Assembly: GCF_016808335.1 (NCBI RefSeq)
Contig: NC_053147.1
Coordinates: 68,942,960-69,006,959 of the forward strand
Reading direction: 5' to 3'
Origin: Panicum virgatum
Lineage: Eukaryota > Streptophyta > Magnoliopsida > Poales > Poaceae
DNA: 64,000 bases
Position numbers and translations under genes: made by a program. Of this stretch, positions 44,362 to 55,893 are shown in pieces. Numbering within the stretch: the first letter of the stretch is position 1; every line of letters begins with the position of its first letter. The notes under the pieces were generated by a model that was not told the origin of the DNA, ran no database searches, and saw nothing but the letters and a program-made list of their open reading frames with translations.

Positions 44362-46050
44362 CCTGTAACACCTCAGGTGTTAATTACCTATCATTAAGGC
44401 TAATTACGGCCATTAGCGCCACAAACCACTAGAGGGAAACTTTTTTTAACAAGTCTGGGCCAGTTCAGCCCGGACCGGTCTGACCGGTATGGGCGCCCGG
44501 TCTGACCGGTCTGAACCGAGTTGGTGGTTTTGGGCCCCACAGTATTTAAATCACACTCTCTCTTCTCCCCACCATCTCCCTCACCCTCCCCGTGCTCAGC
44601 CCGAGCTCAGGCTCTCCCCCTCTCATTTCTCCTCCAAACCCTAGAATCTGAATCCCTCCCTTCCCACTTGATCCGAGGTTGAAGGAAGCTTCAATCGGCG
44701 TGGAGGATCATCAACTCCCTGTGTTCCTTCCTTGAGTCGCTTGGATTCAAGTTCTCGGTGTAAGGGAGAGCTCACCTCAAGGTAAACAAGGGTTTGGCTC
44801 GATCTCTCGTTCTAAATGGTTGTAATCGATTCCCTCCGGCCAAATACGTCCTAGTGTATCCCTGAACTAGATCCTAGAAGGGTTATAGAATTGGTGGATG
44901 ATTTTCGCCGCGTCATGGATTCTAGCTTTTGTTCTGGTTGGGACCGGTCTGACCGATCGGAGGGACCGGTCTGACCGGTGATGCGGCTGGGTTAGTGTGA
45001 CCGGTCTGACCGGTCGGAAGGACCGGTCTGACCGGTGGGGTTTGGCTGAGAGGATGTAAAGTCGGGGTAGTGGGTACAATCGGTTAGAAATTATTTTGGC
45101 TATTAGTTGCTAGTAATTTTTATAAGTCATGCATGCATTCTCATGTCATATGCATATGCATACGTGTAGCAGCCGCGGCGGAGGAGGTCGTATACGAGGT
45201 GGTTGTGGAGCCACAGGAGCCGCAGGGGCAAGCCCCGCAGGAGGAGGTTCGCGGGGAGTCGGCCCAAGGCCCAACTCACCCCAGTGTTGAGCAGCAGACG
45301 CAAGGCAAGCCCCGGTGCATGTCCTATTATTTTAAATTATGATTCACTATGTATATGTTTTATCTATTATTTGTGCATTACGTATTAGGAATTGATTGGA
45401 ACCCTAGCTGCATGATCCCTATGTTCCCTTGAGTTTTTACTAGTATGTCTAGGTCGATAGCGGTGCCAGGCTAAATAAGTCCGGTAGAAGTCGGGTGACT
45501 TCGTGTCACTCGTGAGACACAAGAAACTTTAGAAGCCGAGTAATTGCCGGTTACTCGCGAGATACATTATTATCTTTGTACTTCAGTATTTGAGAAATGG
45601 ATTGAAATGGATATGGAGATGTGAGACCGGGCGGGGATGATGGTATTAGGTCTGACAGCAGGACAGGGTTCCTGGGTGTCTTAGCCCCGTCCGTGTCGAT
45701 TAAGGACCGGTCATTGTTGGCAGTGCTGATCGGGGATTGAATTGTACTAACCGCATGCCGGGAGTAGAAGGTAGTCGAAACCGGTAAGCCGAGTACTGCC
45801 TTACTTCGAAAGTACAGAACTTCTACCCACCCCTTAGGGCGAGTCGAGTGGCCGCGGAGAATCGGGATGCACATGTTTACTTTTGGTGGTCTCTCGTAGG
45901 GCTCAGCTGACTATATGCAGGTGGGGCGGTTCTGTAGTTCGAGGTAGGAAGGGGAATGATTAGCATGTATAGTCTGACGGGCAAATGCGTGCCGTGTTGG
46001 TTAGGTCCACATTGCAAGGTTAAATCGGATCAATTCGCCGTGTCTCGCGG
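44362..46050 (+). mobile_element. LTR-retrotransposon remnant, probably mostly LTR
   Basis: It begins TGTAACACCTCAGG, a typical start of grass gypsy LTRs, and has a TATA-like CAGTATTTAAATC about 190 bases later. GACCGGTCTGACCGGT and close variants occur about six times (44471-44510 and 44940-45040). A CAAGGCAAGCCCCGGTGCATG segment near 45300 and the GGCTAAATAAGTCCGG region near 45470 look like LTR/leader sequence. No coding domain, second LTR or target duplication is visible. The right border is a guess. Confidence 0.45.
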
Positions 46051-46109
46051 TTATGAGGGCCTTGATCTCTTTGCTGCATCGTAGCAAAATGTTAGAATGT
46101 GAGTCATAT

Positions 46110-46275
46110 ATATATAGCATTAAATGTAGTTGAAAAAATAACTAATTACATAGTCTAACTGATTAGCACGAGATGAATCTTTTAAGTCTAATTAATTTAT
46201 AATTAGACATTATTTATTAAGTAACAATGAACTGTGCTACACTGATTTTTCATCCCAAAATCGCGAACTGAACGG
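46110..46275. mobile_element. Fragment of the GGGGCC..TTTAGT MITE family
   Basis: ACTAATTACATAGT, GATGAATCTTTTAAGTCTAATTA, and at the right end GAACTGAACGGGGCC match the family at 12170-12499. The left terminus is missing. Confidence 0.55.
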
Positions 46276-47525
46276 GGCCTAGCTTTTGGTTTCTTCATCC
46301 ACGGTACGGTAATCGCGCAGCTGCTAGCCCTGCTGCCTGCTTGTAATGGGCCTCAACTTGACTTGACTCGGCGGTAGCGCAAAGCACTGTGCCCGGCCCG
46401 TTTGAAGCTAGCTAGTAGAACCGTTACGGCCCGCGGCGGCACATGTCGGCTAAGGCCTGCCTGCGAGCGAACGGGCCCGTGCATGCATGCACATGCACAT
46501 CTCGATGGACTCAAATAAAACTGGATCGACTCAAAAATTCACTTATTTGGATTTGTCTGCTTTCAATTTATTTTAACTTATTTCAGCTTATTCTCTCTCA
46601 TAAAATACAACTGAATCAACCGGTCTTTTTTCCAGCCAAAATCATTCATTCATTTGCTGGCAGTGCTATATACCTACGTACGTATATGGATATGGACACT
46701 TAATTTAAAATTACAGGTGACCCATATAATGCCTGCCTACAAATAATACTGTATATATTGGCCTTGAAGAATATATATAATAATTATTGAAAGAATATAT
46801 ATATATATACATTGTTTAGATTAATAAATTATTTGCCATGCATCATGTACTAGTAAGTAGTATGGTGCACGTGCGGCATGCATGTGTTTAAAAAACAATA
46901 TTGCAAAAAAAAATAACCACACTAAATTTTAGTTGCAACAAGTTCAAAGTTTGTATCTATTTTTCTAGGTCAGCCAACTCTATCCAAGATAAGATCGAGG
47001 CCAAAAGGTCATAAACAAATGTCATACTTCTGGACTTCTTGACGAATCTTGTAGAAGAGAAGTAGCTCACCAGAGGGAAGCTGAAACAGAACAGGATTCC
47101 ACATAGGTACCACCCCGAATTGCTCATCAGCCACAACCAGAGGATACAGATTAGTATGTTTTCTCACATTGCCACATTGGGATCCAAAGAAGCACGTGAA
47201 GCCTCACCTTCTCCCGATAGTAGCTTTCATGTGTGCTGCTGCTAATATAAATTGTTATAAAGTATACATGAGATATCTTTAGTTGAGCTGCAAAGTTTCA
47301 AGGGAGCAGGCCACTATCGTTGGGGCCTCAGTCCATCTTCGCGCACTGAGCGCCATTTGGGCCCCCAATATTTTTAGTACTTAGGTAGTTCTGTTGAAGT
47401 ATTTGATATACTCCACAAAGAACTCACATATTTGCTCCAAAACTTTAAGAAGAAAGTATGTCAAGCCTGCAATTACAAAGCAACCTATCATTAGCAGCTA
47501 TTTCTTCTAGGAAAATATCTACGAA
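46276..47525. other. Intergenic, with possible Helitron end at about 46870-46960
   Basis: 46870-46950 (GGTGCACGTGCGGCATGCATGTG, then ACACTAAATTTTAGTTGCAACAAG) is a relative of 9377-9480 and carries the same hairpin layout, though its terminal CTRR is not exact. The rest is AT-rich, including TATA microsatellite stretches near 46750-46810. No gene is seen. Confidence 0.4.
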
Positions 47526-47549
47526 CACTGCTGGAGAATGTTATATTGG

Positions 47550-47835
47550 TACCAGCACGTTAGTGCCGGTCCAATAGGAGCCGGCACTAACGTGCCTGTA
47601 CAGTACAAGGCGGGCACGTTAGTGCCGGCTAGCAACACCAGCCGGCACTAACGTGCCATCCCCCAACGGTCCGCTCGCAGGCCACAACGGTCATAAGACA
47701 CGTTAGTGCCGGCTGGAAAGTCTAGCCGGCACTAACTTGGTCAATTGCAAGTTAGTGCCGGCTGGTAGTTCTAGCCGGCACTAAAAGTCCACACTTAGTG
47801 CCGGCTAGAACCACCAGCCGGCACTAAATTGCCCT
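47550..47835. repeat. CACTA 5' subterminal hairpin array
   Basis: Five consecutive pairs of AGTGCCGG.. and its inverse ..CCGGCACTAA, each pair a hairpin with a short loop (for example GTTAGTGCCGGCT-AGCAACACC-AGCCGGCACTAAC). Such repeats are the expected binding sites of the CACTA accessory protein. Confidence 0.9.
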
Positions 47836-48544
47836 GTATATCAGGCACTCCTTCTTCCCCAGCCCGACCATTTCATTTGGCCGAGCTCCTCCTCTCTCTC
47901 ATGGCGTGTTAGAGGGGAGGTGCTGCCCATTTCCCTCCAAATTTGTGAGGATTTCATCCATCCAAGTGCACCAAAGGTTAGTAGCTTCTTCCACTCTTCT
48001 TTCACGGTGTTTATTCTTTGTTTCATGCTTTCTAGATAAAGAAAATAGTGATTTTAAGGTTGAGGAAAAATGAGCATAATTTTCCGATTTGTTCATTAAT
48101 TTGAGCAAAATAGAATCGATTTGTTACTTTTTAGAGAAGGTTTTCTAGATAGTTTGACTATGACACATTTAGAATGATTTTTTTTGAATTATTTCACGGG
48201 GACATGTATATATGTTATTATGCAAAATTTTAAGGATTTTAAGGATGAGGGAAAATGGGCATGATTTATTAATTTGTTCATTAATTTGAGCAAGGTAGAA
48301 TTGATTTGTTGCTTTTTAGAGAATGATTACTATATAGTTTGACTATCACACATTTAGAATGTTTTTTTGAATTATTTCATGGTGACATGTGTATATGTTA
48401 TTGTGCCAATTTATTTTGCTATTTAGTTTAAATTTACTAGATAGGTGGCCTATGACACATTTACATTTATTTTTGAATTACTTCATAGTAACCTGTTTTT
48501 ACTTTATAGGGATAATGAGCATGATTTTTTTTTAATTTGTACAG

Positions 48545-51500
48545 ATGGACCGGCAATGGATGCACGGAAGCCGGAGCACCTCGGCATGGATTCAGGGTTT
48601 AGATTCTTTTCTCAAGGCGGCAATGGCAAATAGGTCGCCAAAGGGTTTAATGTGTTGTCCATGCAGTATTTGCGAAAATAAAAAGGAATTCCGAAAAAGA
48701 GATACTCTATGGAATCACCTGGCCTTGAATGGTTTCATGAGTAACTATAGCCTTTGGACTAAACACGGCGAAGTTGGAGTTATGATGGAAGATAATGAAG
48801 AAGATGACGATGGTGATAACAATCTTCCAGATTGGGCATGGGTTCATGAAGCAGGTGGCTTTCAAGATGAACCAATGGACGAGGGTGAAGCAAATGTTGC
48901 ACAAGAGGAGCCACCTGACGAGCTAGGTCAGGCGTTGCTTGATGCACAGAAAGGCAGTGAAACTGTGAAGGAGGCATTAAAGTTCGAGAATATGTTGGAG
49001 GATCACAAAAGGCCGTTGTTCCCTAATTGCAAACCGGAGTAAAAGAAGTTGGGTACCACGCTGGAGATGCTGAAATGGAAGGCAACTAATGGTGTAACCG
49101 ATAAGGGATTTGGTGAGCTATTAAAGATTGTAAAGAACATGCTTCCTGAGGGTAATGAGCTGCCGTCAACAACATACGAAGCTAAAAAGATGGTTTGCCC
49201 TCTTGGATTGGACGTGCAGAAGATTCACGCATGTCCTAACGACTGCATCCTGTATCGCGGCGAATACGAGAACTTGGAAGCTTGTCCTGTTTGCAGCGCA
49301 TTGCGGTATAAGATCAGGCGAGATGATCCAGGTGATGTTGATGGGCAGCCGGTAAAGAAGAGAGTTCCCGCAAAGTTGGTATGGTACTTCCCTATAATAC
49401 CACGTCTGAAGCGCTTTTTCAAAAACAAGGATAACGCCAAGTTGATGCGGTGGCACAAAGAAGACCGTAAGGAGGATCACATGATCAGACACCCAGCAGA
49501 TGGGTCCCAGTGGAGAAACCTTAACCGAGAGTATCCTCAATTTGACAACGACCCAAGGAATATAAGATTTGCTTTAAGTGCGGATGGAATGAATCCGTAC
49601 GATGAGTTTGGCAGCGCTCATAGTACATGGCCCGTGACACTATGTATGTTCAACCTTCCTCCTTGGTTGTGCCTGAAGCGTAAGTTCATCATGATGCCGA
49701 TGCTTATAGAAGGGCCAAAAGAACCTGGCAACGACATTGATGTGTTCCTGCAACCCTTGATGGATGATCTCTTACTACTCTGGAAAGAAGAAGGTGTACG
49801 TGTGTGGGATGAGTATAAACAGGAGTCCTTCAACCTCCGAGCTTTGCTTTTTGTATGCATCAATGAATGGCCTGCACTTGCAAAACTTTCGGGACAGTCG
49901 AACATGGGATACATGGCCTGCACCCACTGTTATGACGAGACCGATAGCATTTATTTGAAACACTGTAAGAAGTGCGTATACATGGGCCATCGTCGATTTC
50001 TTCCTACCAATCACCCCCTAAGAACCGAAGGGAAGCATTTCAAAGGAGAGCTCGAAACTCGTCCTAAGCCTCTATTCCGTAATGGAAAGCGTGTGTTCTC
50101 GATGATCAAGGATGTGAAGGTAGTATTTGGAAAGGGTCCCGGTAGCCAACCTGTTCCCAAGAATGACCAAGGACATGTTCCAATGTGGAAGAAGAAGTCT
50201 ATATTATGGAACCTACCTTATTGGCAAGTCTTACAGGTTCGCAACGCAATTGATGTGATGCATCTGTCGAAGAATCTTTGTGTGAACCTACTAGGCTTTC
50301 TGGGAGTGTATGGTAAGTCAAAAGACACATTGGAAGCAAGGCGCGACATGCAGCAGCTAGCTGAACGACAAGGCTTGCAACCCGAGAAGAGAGACAAATG
50401 ATGCCACTATTTAAAACCTGCCAGCTATAATCTGAGCAAAGAGGAGAAGGAAAGTATGTTCGATTGCTTGAACAGTATCAAGGTCCCGTCTGGGTACTCC
50501 TCAAATATACAGGGCATAATAAATGTGAAAGAGAAGAAAATCCAAAACTTGAAGTCCCATGACTGCCACGTCCTGATGACACAATTACTTCCGGTTATAC
50601 TGAGGGGTGTTCTACCGGAAAATGTGAGATTGGCGGTTGTAAAGCTTTGTGCGTTCATGAATGAAATTTCGCAAAAAGCAATTAATCCAAATAATCTAAT
50701 AAAGCTGCAGAAAGACATTGTCGAATGTCTTGTCAGCTTCGAGATGGTCTTCCCACCTTCCTTCTTCAATATTATGACACACCTTCTAGTTCATATTGTG
50801 ATAGAAATAACTATCTTGGGTCCTGTTTTTCTACACAATATGTTCCCTTTTGAGAGGTTCATGGCCGTATTGAAGAAGTATGTGCGCAAACGTTCTCGCC
50901 CAGAAGGATGCATTGCTAAGGGCTATGGAACAGAGGAGGTCATTGAGTTTTGCGTTGACTATCTTCCTGATCTCAATCCGATTGGGCTCCCCGTGTCACA
51001 CCATGAGGGGCGACTAAAGGGAAAAGGCACACTAGGAAAGAAATGTAATATGAACATCTCTTGTAGTGAATTCAGCCAAGCAAACTTCACGGTTCTTCAG
51101 AATTCATCCAAGGTGGCTCCATATATTGATGAGCACATGAATATTATACAGTCTGAAAATCCACAGAAGAATCTTGCTTGGATTACACGGCAACATATAA
51201 AAACTTTTGACGGTTGGTTCAGACGAAAATTATTGGGCAACAATACAGTTGATCAAGAACTTCAATGGCTGGCTAGGGGACCGTCAATCACTGTCCAGCA
51301 ATACCAAGGGTACGAAATAAATGGGTATACATTTTATACGAGAGCTCAAGACAAAAAAAGCACCAACCAAAACAGTGGTGTCCGTATATGTATAGTAAAC
51401 AGTAATGGAGAAAAGAACAACTACTATGGTGTCATAGAAGAGATATGGGAACTTGAATATGGACCCATAGTTGTCCCTTTATTTCATTGTGAATGGGTGG

Positions 51501-51919
51501 CTGGAGGAGGCGTAACGAAGGACCGGTATGGGATGACCATAGTTGACTTTAAAAAGATTGGATATAAAGATGAACCATTCGTTCTAGCCAAGGATGTGAC
51601 ACAAGTGTTCTATGTGAAGGACATGTCGAGCAAACCGAAGAAGAAGTCGGATAAGACGCCTAAAGCAGACAAGGCTGGAAATGAGCCGAAACGGCACATA
51701 GTTCTTCCCGGAAAAAGAAAAGTAGTTGGAGTTGAGGATATTTCGGACAATTCGGAAGATTATGACCAGATTGATAACCTTCCTCCATTCTCAGTTGACG
51801 TTGACCCTAGTATCCTCTTATTCAAAGAGGACACACCTTACTTACGTTGTGATCACGCTCAAGGCACTTTCGTCAAAAGGAAGATTATCAATGTTCCAAT
51901 AGATAATAATAATGAGTAG
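48545..51919 (+). pseudogene. TNP2-type CACTA transposase, two in-frame stops
   Basis: The start MDRQWMHGSRST begins the transposase-associated zinc-binding domain (CCPCSICENKKEF, about residues 35-50). The TNP2 core follows (from about 49190: CPNDCILYRGEYENLEACPVC, later MYMACTHC-like GYMACTHCYDE and IDVMHLSKNL), then DUF4218 (50560-50960, LLPVILRGVLPENVR..FPFERFM) and DUF4216 (about 51390-51560, YYGVIEEIWELEYG..FHCEWV). The C-terminus is Lys-rich and acidic. The frame is single and continuous over 3.37 kb except for TAA at 49040-49042 and TGA at 50399-50401. Protein-like sequence continues in the same frame on both sides of each stop and there are no splice sites there, so these are nonsense mutations, not introns. 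Confidence 0.92.
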
Positions 51920-52484
51920 TAGTTTTATATAATTTATATATTGTATTTTCTCATTCAGTGATGTAATGTAACGCACCACATCGTATTTATCTCAATTCTC
52001 GATACTATTTGTCCAATTAGGACACAATATCATCTTCAGATAATATTATATTTCTGCATGGTATAAATATTATTTATGTTCACTAATTTTGCATTACTAG
52101 AAGCATTGAAACATTAAATTACAAACAAATAATCAAGTAATATGCGAATTGATTACATCATTGCATAGGCTAGTATTGAAAGGTTTTTTGAATATTTTTG
52201 CATGGATCAAAATGAAATGTTTTCGATTTATTACGAATAACAGAAACATAAACACATATAAACCCTATAAGCTACACAAAATTGATAATGATTGCATATT
52301 CGTTAATTTACTTCAATTACTATTAATATTGTGTTGATATATTTAATAATATGCTAAAAATTAAGATATAAATTTTGTCTATATTATTCTAATTATTAAG
52401 CCTATTATGAAGGAATTAATCAATAATAAAAATTTATTGTAAAAGAGAATTGACAGGTAAATTTTTGGTTCCCGCCGGATGAAA

Positions 52485-52545
52485 CACATTAGTGCCGGCT
52501 GGTGAAACCAGCCGGCGCTAACTTTGAACGTTAGTGCCGGCTAGT
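52485..52545. repeat. Internal copy of the CACTA subterminal repeat
   Basis: TTAGTGCCGGCTGG-TGAAA-CCAGCCGGCGCTAA followed by GTTAGTGCCGGCTAG lies in the middle of the element, where such repeats are not expected. The open frame of the second gene begins immediately after the last half-repeat, with no start codon. Confidence 0.85.
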
Positions 52546-55437
52546 GTCAACAAGGGCCTCACACCAGATTTTGATAAAGTCTGGAAGAAGCAACGAGAGT
52601 GGTGGAATGAATTCGTGAATTACAAGCACAGTGCTGACAGCATGGCAGCCTCGATTCAAGGCAAAATGAATGCTAGCAAAAAGAAAAACTTCCATAGACT
52701 TGGGCCCGGAGGTTATAAGGTTGCCATTCCGAAATGGGAAAAGATGGAAAATAATTTAATTGTAAAAGGAATCGTACCGCAAACCTTGAGTTGGCCCAAA
52801 TGAGCAAGGTATTACTTCTATGCTCATGGAGGCACACTAGACCCCGACACTGGAATGTTTGTGACTAGCGACGTACTAAGAGAGGCTGCTCAAAGACTCG
52901 AGGACGCAATGAGGCGTACCGAAGAAGGAACCTTCCAGCCCAAACAGAGAGAATGACGAGCTGACTTACGCTCTTGGGAATGCGGAACACACTGGACGGA
53001 CCCGAGGCGTGGGCGTAGTTCCATGGAAATATGGCTTTTTCGGAGATCTCGAAACCTACTGAAGCCGATGCAGAAGCAAGGCAGTAGTGGCTGAGAAGAT
53101 TCATAGCCTAGAAAATCGGATAATGTCACTTGAGGCAGCAGTTGGGCAACGCTCGGACCAACCAGCTGCCAATGTGGAGATCAGCCCCTCTTCTCAGCGT
53201 CGTAGCAGTGTTGCTTCCACGGAGCACCCTAATTTGGGTGCCGACAGGCCGAGGGACCCCATTGACGACATCACCGTTAGGACCCAATGTGAGCTTCTGG
53301 TTCTTTATGGGAAAAAGCTTAAAGTTTGTGCTGAGGGTTATGCGGAAGTCCAAGAATAGGGCGGGACAATACATTGCCAGCCGATTCCTGAAGGATTCGC
53401 CAGAGTCTTTGTTGACCGAATTACTGAAGAACGCTGGGAAGACATGGACCTCCCGATCCCTATAAGTCCTGAAGAAACAGAACTACAACATGCCGTACAC
53501 ACATGGATCGCGTGGCCAAAGCGCGACATAAGATTGGTGCAAGCAGACACAGATTCCGCTCGGTGCTCAAGGCAAAGATCACCAACGCCAGCTGACAGGA
53601 ATCCTAGTGTTGGCCCACCTTCTCCACCGCCTGCACGGGACGCCAGCATGGATCCGCCATCACCAGCCGCACAAAGTGAGCCAATTCCGGCATCATCACC
53701 AGCCGCACAACAGAATCAGAGTCAGCGACAGAAGGCATACACGGTACCTTCGGTCCAGCCATCTCAAAAGCAGCAAAGAAAGAAGAAAAAGAAGGCTCCA
53801 GAAGAGGAAGAGGCAGAAGAATCGTTTCAAACCTTCTTGCTGAAGCGCAAGCTACTGAGGGAGGCTGCGAACAAGAAGCCAGAAATAGATCCGGTTGCAA
53901 AGGCACATTTTGTTAAACACTTCATTAAAGATCCCACGAAGGAGAAAGAAAGAGAGTCGGATTATGATCGGCAGATCAGAAAGTGCTACAGCAACCCCAA
54001 GAATCGCCTGATTAATGCAAAGACCGTTCCCCAGCTCGGAGAGCAGTCCAAACAATCGATCCCTCCATTGATACTGCCGCATGAAGACTGTCCCGATGAA
54101 TCAAGAGATCCGTTGACCATGGCTGGGATGATATTGCAAACTGATCTAACAAGGGCTCAATTGCTTGGGGAGGCCCTACAGAATGCCCGCGGCAGGAAAA
54201 AATTTGTACTTGGCGAACCTTTGATATGGCCAGAGTTGCTACCATTCCTACCAACGAGAATGGCCGAGTTACACAAATGGTATGCCGTGCAATCTAAAGC
54301 TAGTAAATTAGAGATGTTCCCAGCTCGGATTAAAGATGAGCATTTCTGGCGGGGGGCAGATGATGTATATATCGAGTTTGCATCACTCTACGATTTATAC
54401 CATCAAGATGCCCTTCACAAGTCCCTCGTCAGTGTATGGTGCATGTAAGTATTGTCTCTCGTTTCATTATTTTAGCCTTGTGTGTTGACTGATCCCCGTT
54501 TTTCTTGTGTCCCGTAGGTCAAAAATTCAAATTTGCCGAAAGAAGAACTTCCATAACGTCGGGTTCTTCGACCCCGATATTATACACGAGAAATCGCTAG
54601 CGCTAAATCCTGGAGACATAGTCAATGTTATATACAGGGGGTTGCGTAAAAATAGCATGTGTCCCTTCATTCTCTTGCCATACAACCATCAGTGAGTCGT
54701 TCTTTGTTAGACTTTTTTTTCAATCCCTTTGTATTAATAATACTATTTAATAACTATTATAATCAACATTAATTGGTTATGCATATGTATATGCACAGCT
54801 TTCATTGGATATTGCTTTGTATTCGGATTGAGGAGCACAAGGTCTTGGTGTACGACTCGTTAAGGCAAGATAAATCAAAGTACCAAGATATCATCGAGGT
54901 GGTAAATACTGCATGGAGTCGCTACCTCCACAAACACATAGGCTTGCCCATAGGTGAAATCGAGCCTCTTCATTGGGTGACTGATTTTCCGGTATGAATA
55001 TACTCTCGCTACTAATGTCATTCGCAATAAACATCAGAAAAATTCTATATCGTAACCCACGTTTGTCCATAGTGTTGGAGACAGGGCCAAGGAAACAACT
55101 TATGTGGATACTACGTATGCGAGTGGATCAACTCTTTTGCAAGTGAAAAAGGGCAAATGACAGTGGAGGCATTCAATGTACGTGAGCACAATCACATCTG
55201 CTCATTATTTTAATTCATTATTTTTTATTCTCATGTTTTTATTGAAAAATATGACAGCGTTGGCGGATGAAAGAAGAACTCATTGAAATCGCTCGGATCA
55301 GGGCAATTCAAGAAGCTATATGCGGATTTCTACTCGATGAAGTCATAAATCCTAAGGGCGAATTTCATGGCGATCTCCGTCTAAGCGTCGCCCAAGAAGA
55401 TCCGACGACGAGGAAGTTGATACGTTATTATAGTTGA
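52546..55437 (+). pseudogene. CACTA second gene: TNP1-like region plus ULP1 (C48) protease domain
   Basis: The N-terminal part (KVWKKQREWWNEF, then YKVAIPKWEKME) is the plant En/Spm-associated domain. YAHGGTLDPDTG, a coiled-coil-like KIHSLENRIMSLE, and a DUF8039-type segment ending in WIAWPKRDIRL follow, then a Pro- and Lys-rich linker. The ULP1-like domain is spread over exons ending at 54444, then 54518-54691, 54799-54991, 55073-55177 and 55258-55437. Its catalytic residues are all present: His in SFHW-type FHWILL, Asp in VYDS, and Cys in LCGYYVCEW. Damage lies upstream: TGA at 52801-52803, a frameshift at about 52945-52955, TGA at 53060-53062 and TAG at 53357-53359. The 5' end is replaced by subterminal repeat. 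The role in transposition is unknown. Confidence 0.88.
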
Positions 55438-55649
55438 TGTGCTTAATAATTTGTAATATCTCATGTACTTTTGAATTCCTAAGTGTTCCATACATGACAA
55501 ATATATATATATAAATATATAATGTTAGTGTAATATTCTGTTCTAATAATACTGTGCAATACAAAGAGTACGACTATATAGTCACATACGGTAGAAATAC
55601 GCATAGCCATACGTATAAAAATTAAAAGAAAAGAAACATAAAGAAGAAA

Positions 55650-55875
55650 AAACATTTAGTGCCGGCTAGTTATATCAGCCGGCACTAACGTTGCAGTGAG
55701 GACTCGGGCGGGGTCGGGCACGTTAGTGCCGGCTGGTATTTCGGACCGGCACTAACACGCGCGCGTTAGTGCCGGTCAGAGTGGCCGGCACTAACGTCTG
55801 TCACGTTAGTGCCGGCCATTTAGTGCCGGCCACAGGGACCGGCACTAAGCCATCCTGTGACCGGCACTAATGTGC
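55650..55875. repeat. CACTA 3' subterminal hairpin array
   Basis: Four to five AGTGCCGG..CCGGCACTAA inverted pairs with loops of 6-12 bases, mirroring the 5' array. One pair is GTTAGTGCCGGTCAGAGTGG-CCGGCACTAAC-like, with a CGCGCG run before it. Confidence 0.9.
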
Positions 55876-55893
55876 CGTTCTCCAACAGTGGAA

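Larger units (their letters stand above)
47526..55890 (+). mobile_element. Complete 8.4-kb CACTA (En/Spm) transposon, TSD GAA
   Basis: The element begins CACTGCTGGAGAATG and ends CGTTCTCCAACAGTG, inverted CACTA termini. GAA is duplicated at both sides (47523-47525 and 55891-55893). Subterminal arrays of TTAGTGCCGGCT(G/A)G and its inverse fill the first 320 and last 220 bases. Two gene regions on the plus strand follow the known plan of grass CACTA elements: a TNP2-type transposase and a second protein with a ULP1-like protease domain. Both have nonsense mutations, so the element can probably move only with help in trans. Confidence 0.95.

Noticed and set aside
44362..46050. Exact borders and TSD for the TGTAACACC LTR
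   Set aside because: The left start is good, but no matching CA end with a repeated flank could be fixed.
47550..47835. Regularly spaced short repeats resembling a CRISPR array
   Set aside because: The units alternate in orientation and form hairpins at a CACTA terminus. The context is a plant nuclear genome.
49030..50420. Reading the TNP2 stops as introns
   Set aside because: Protein-like sequence continues in the same frame right up to and after each stop, and there are no GT/AG pairs that would remove them.
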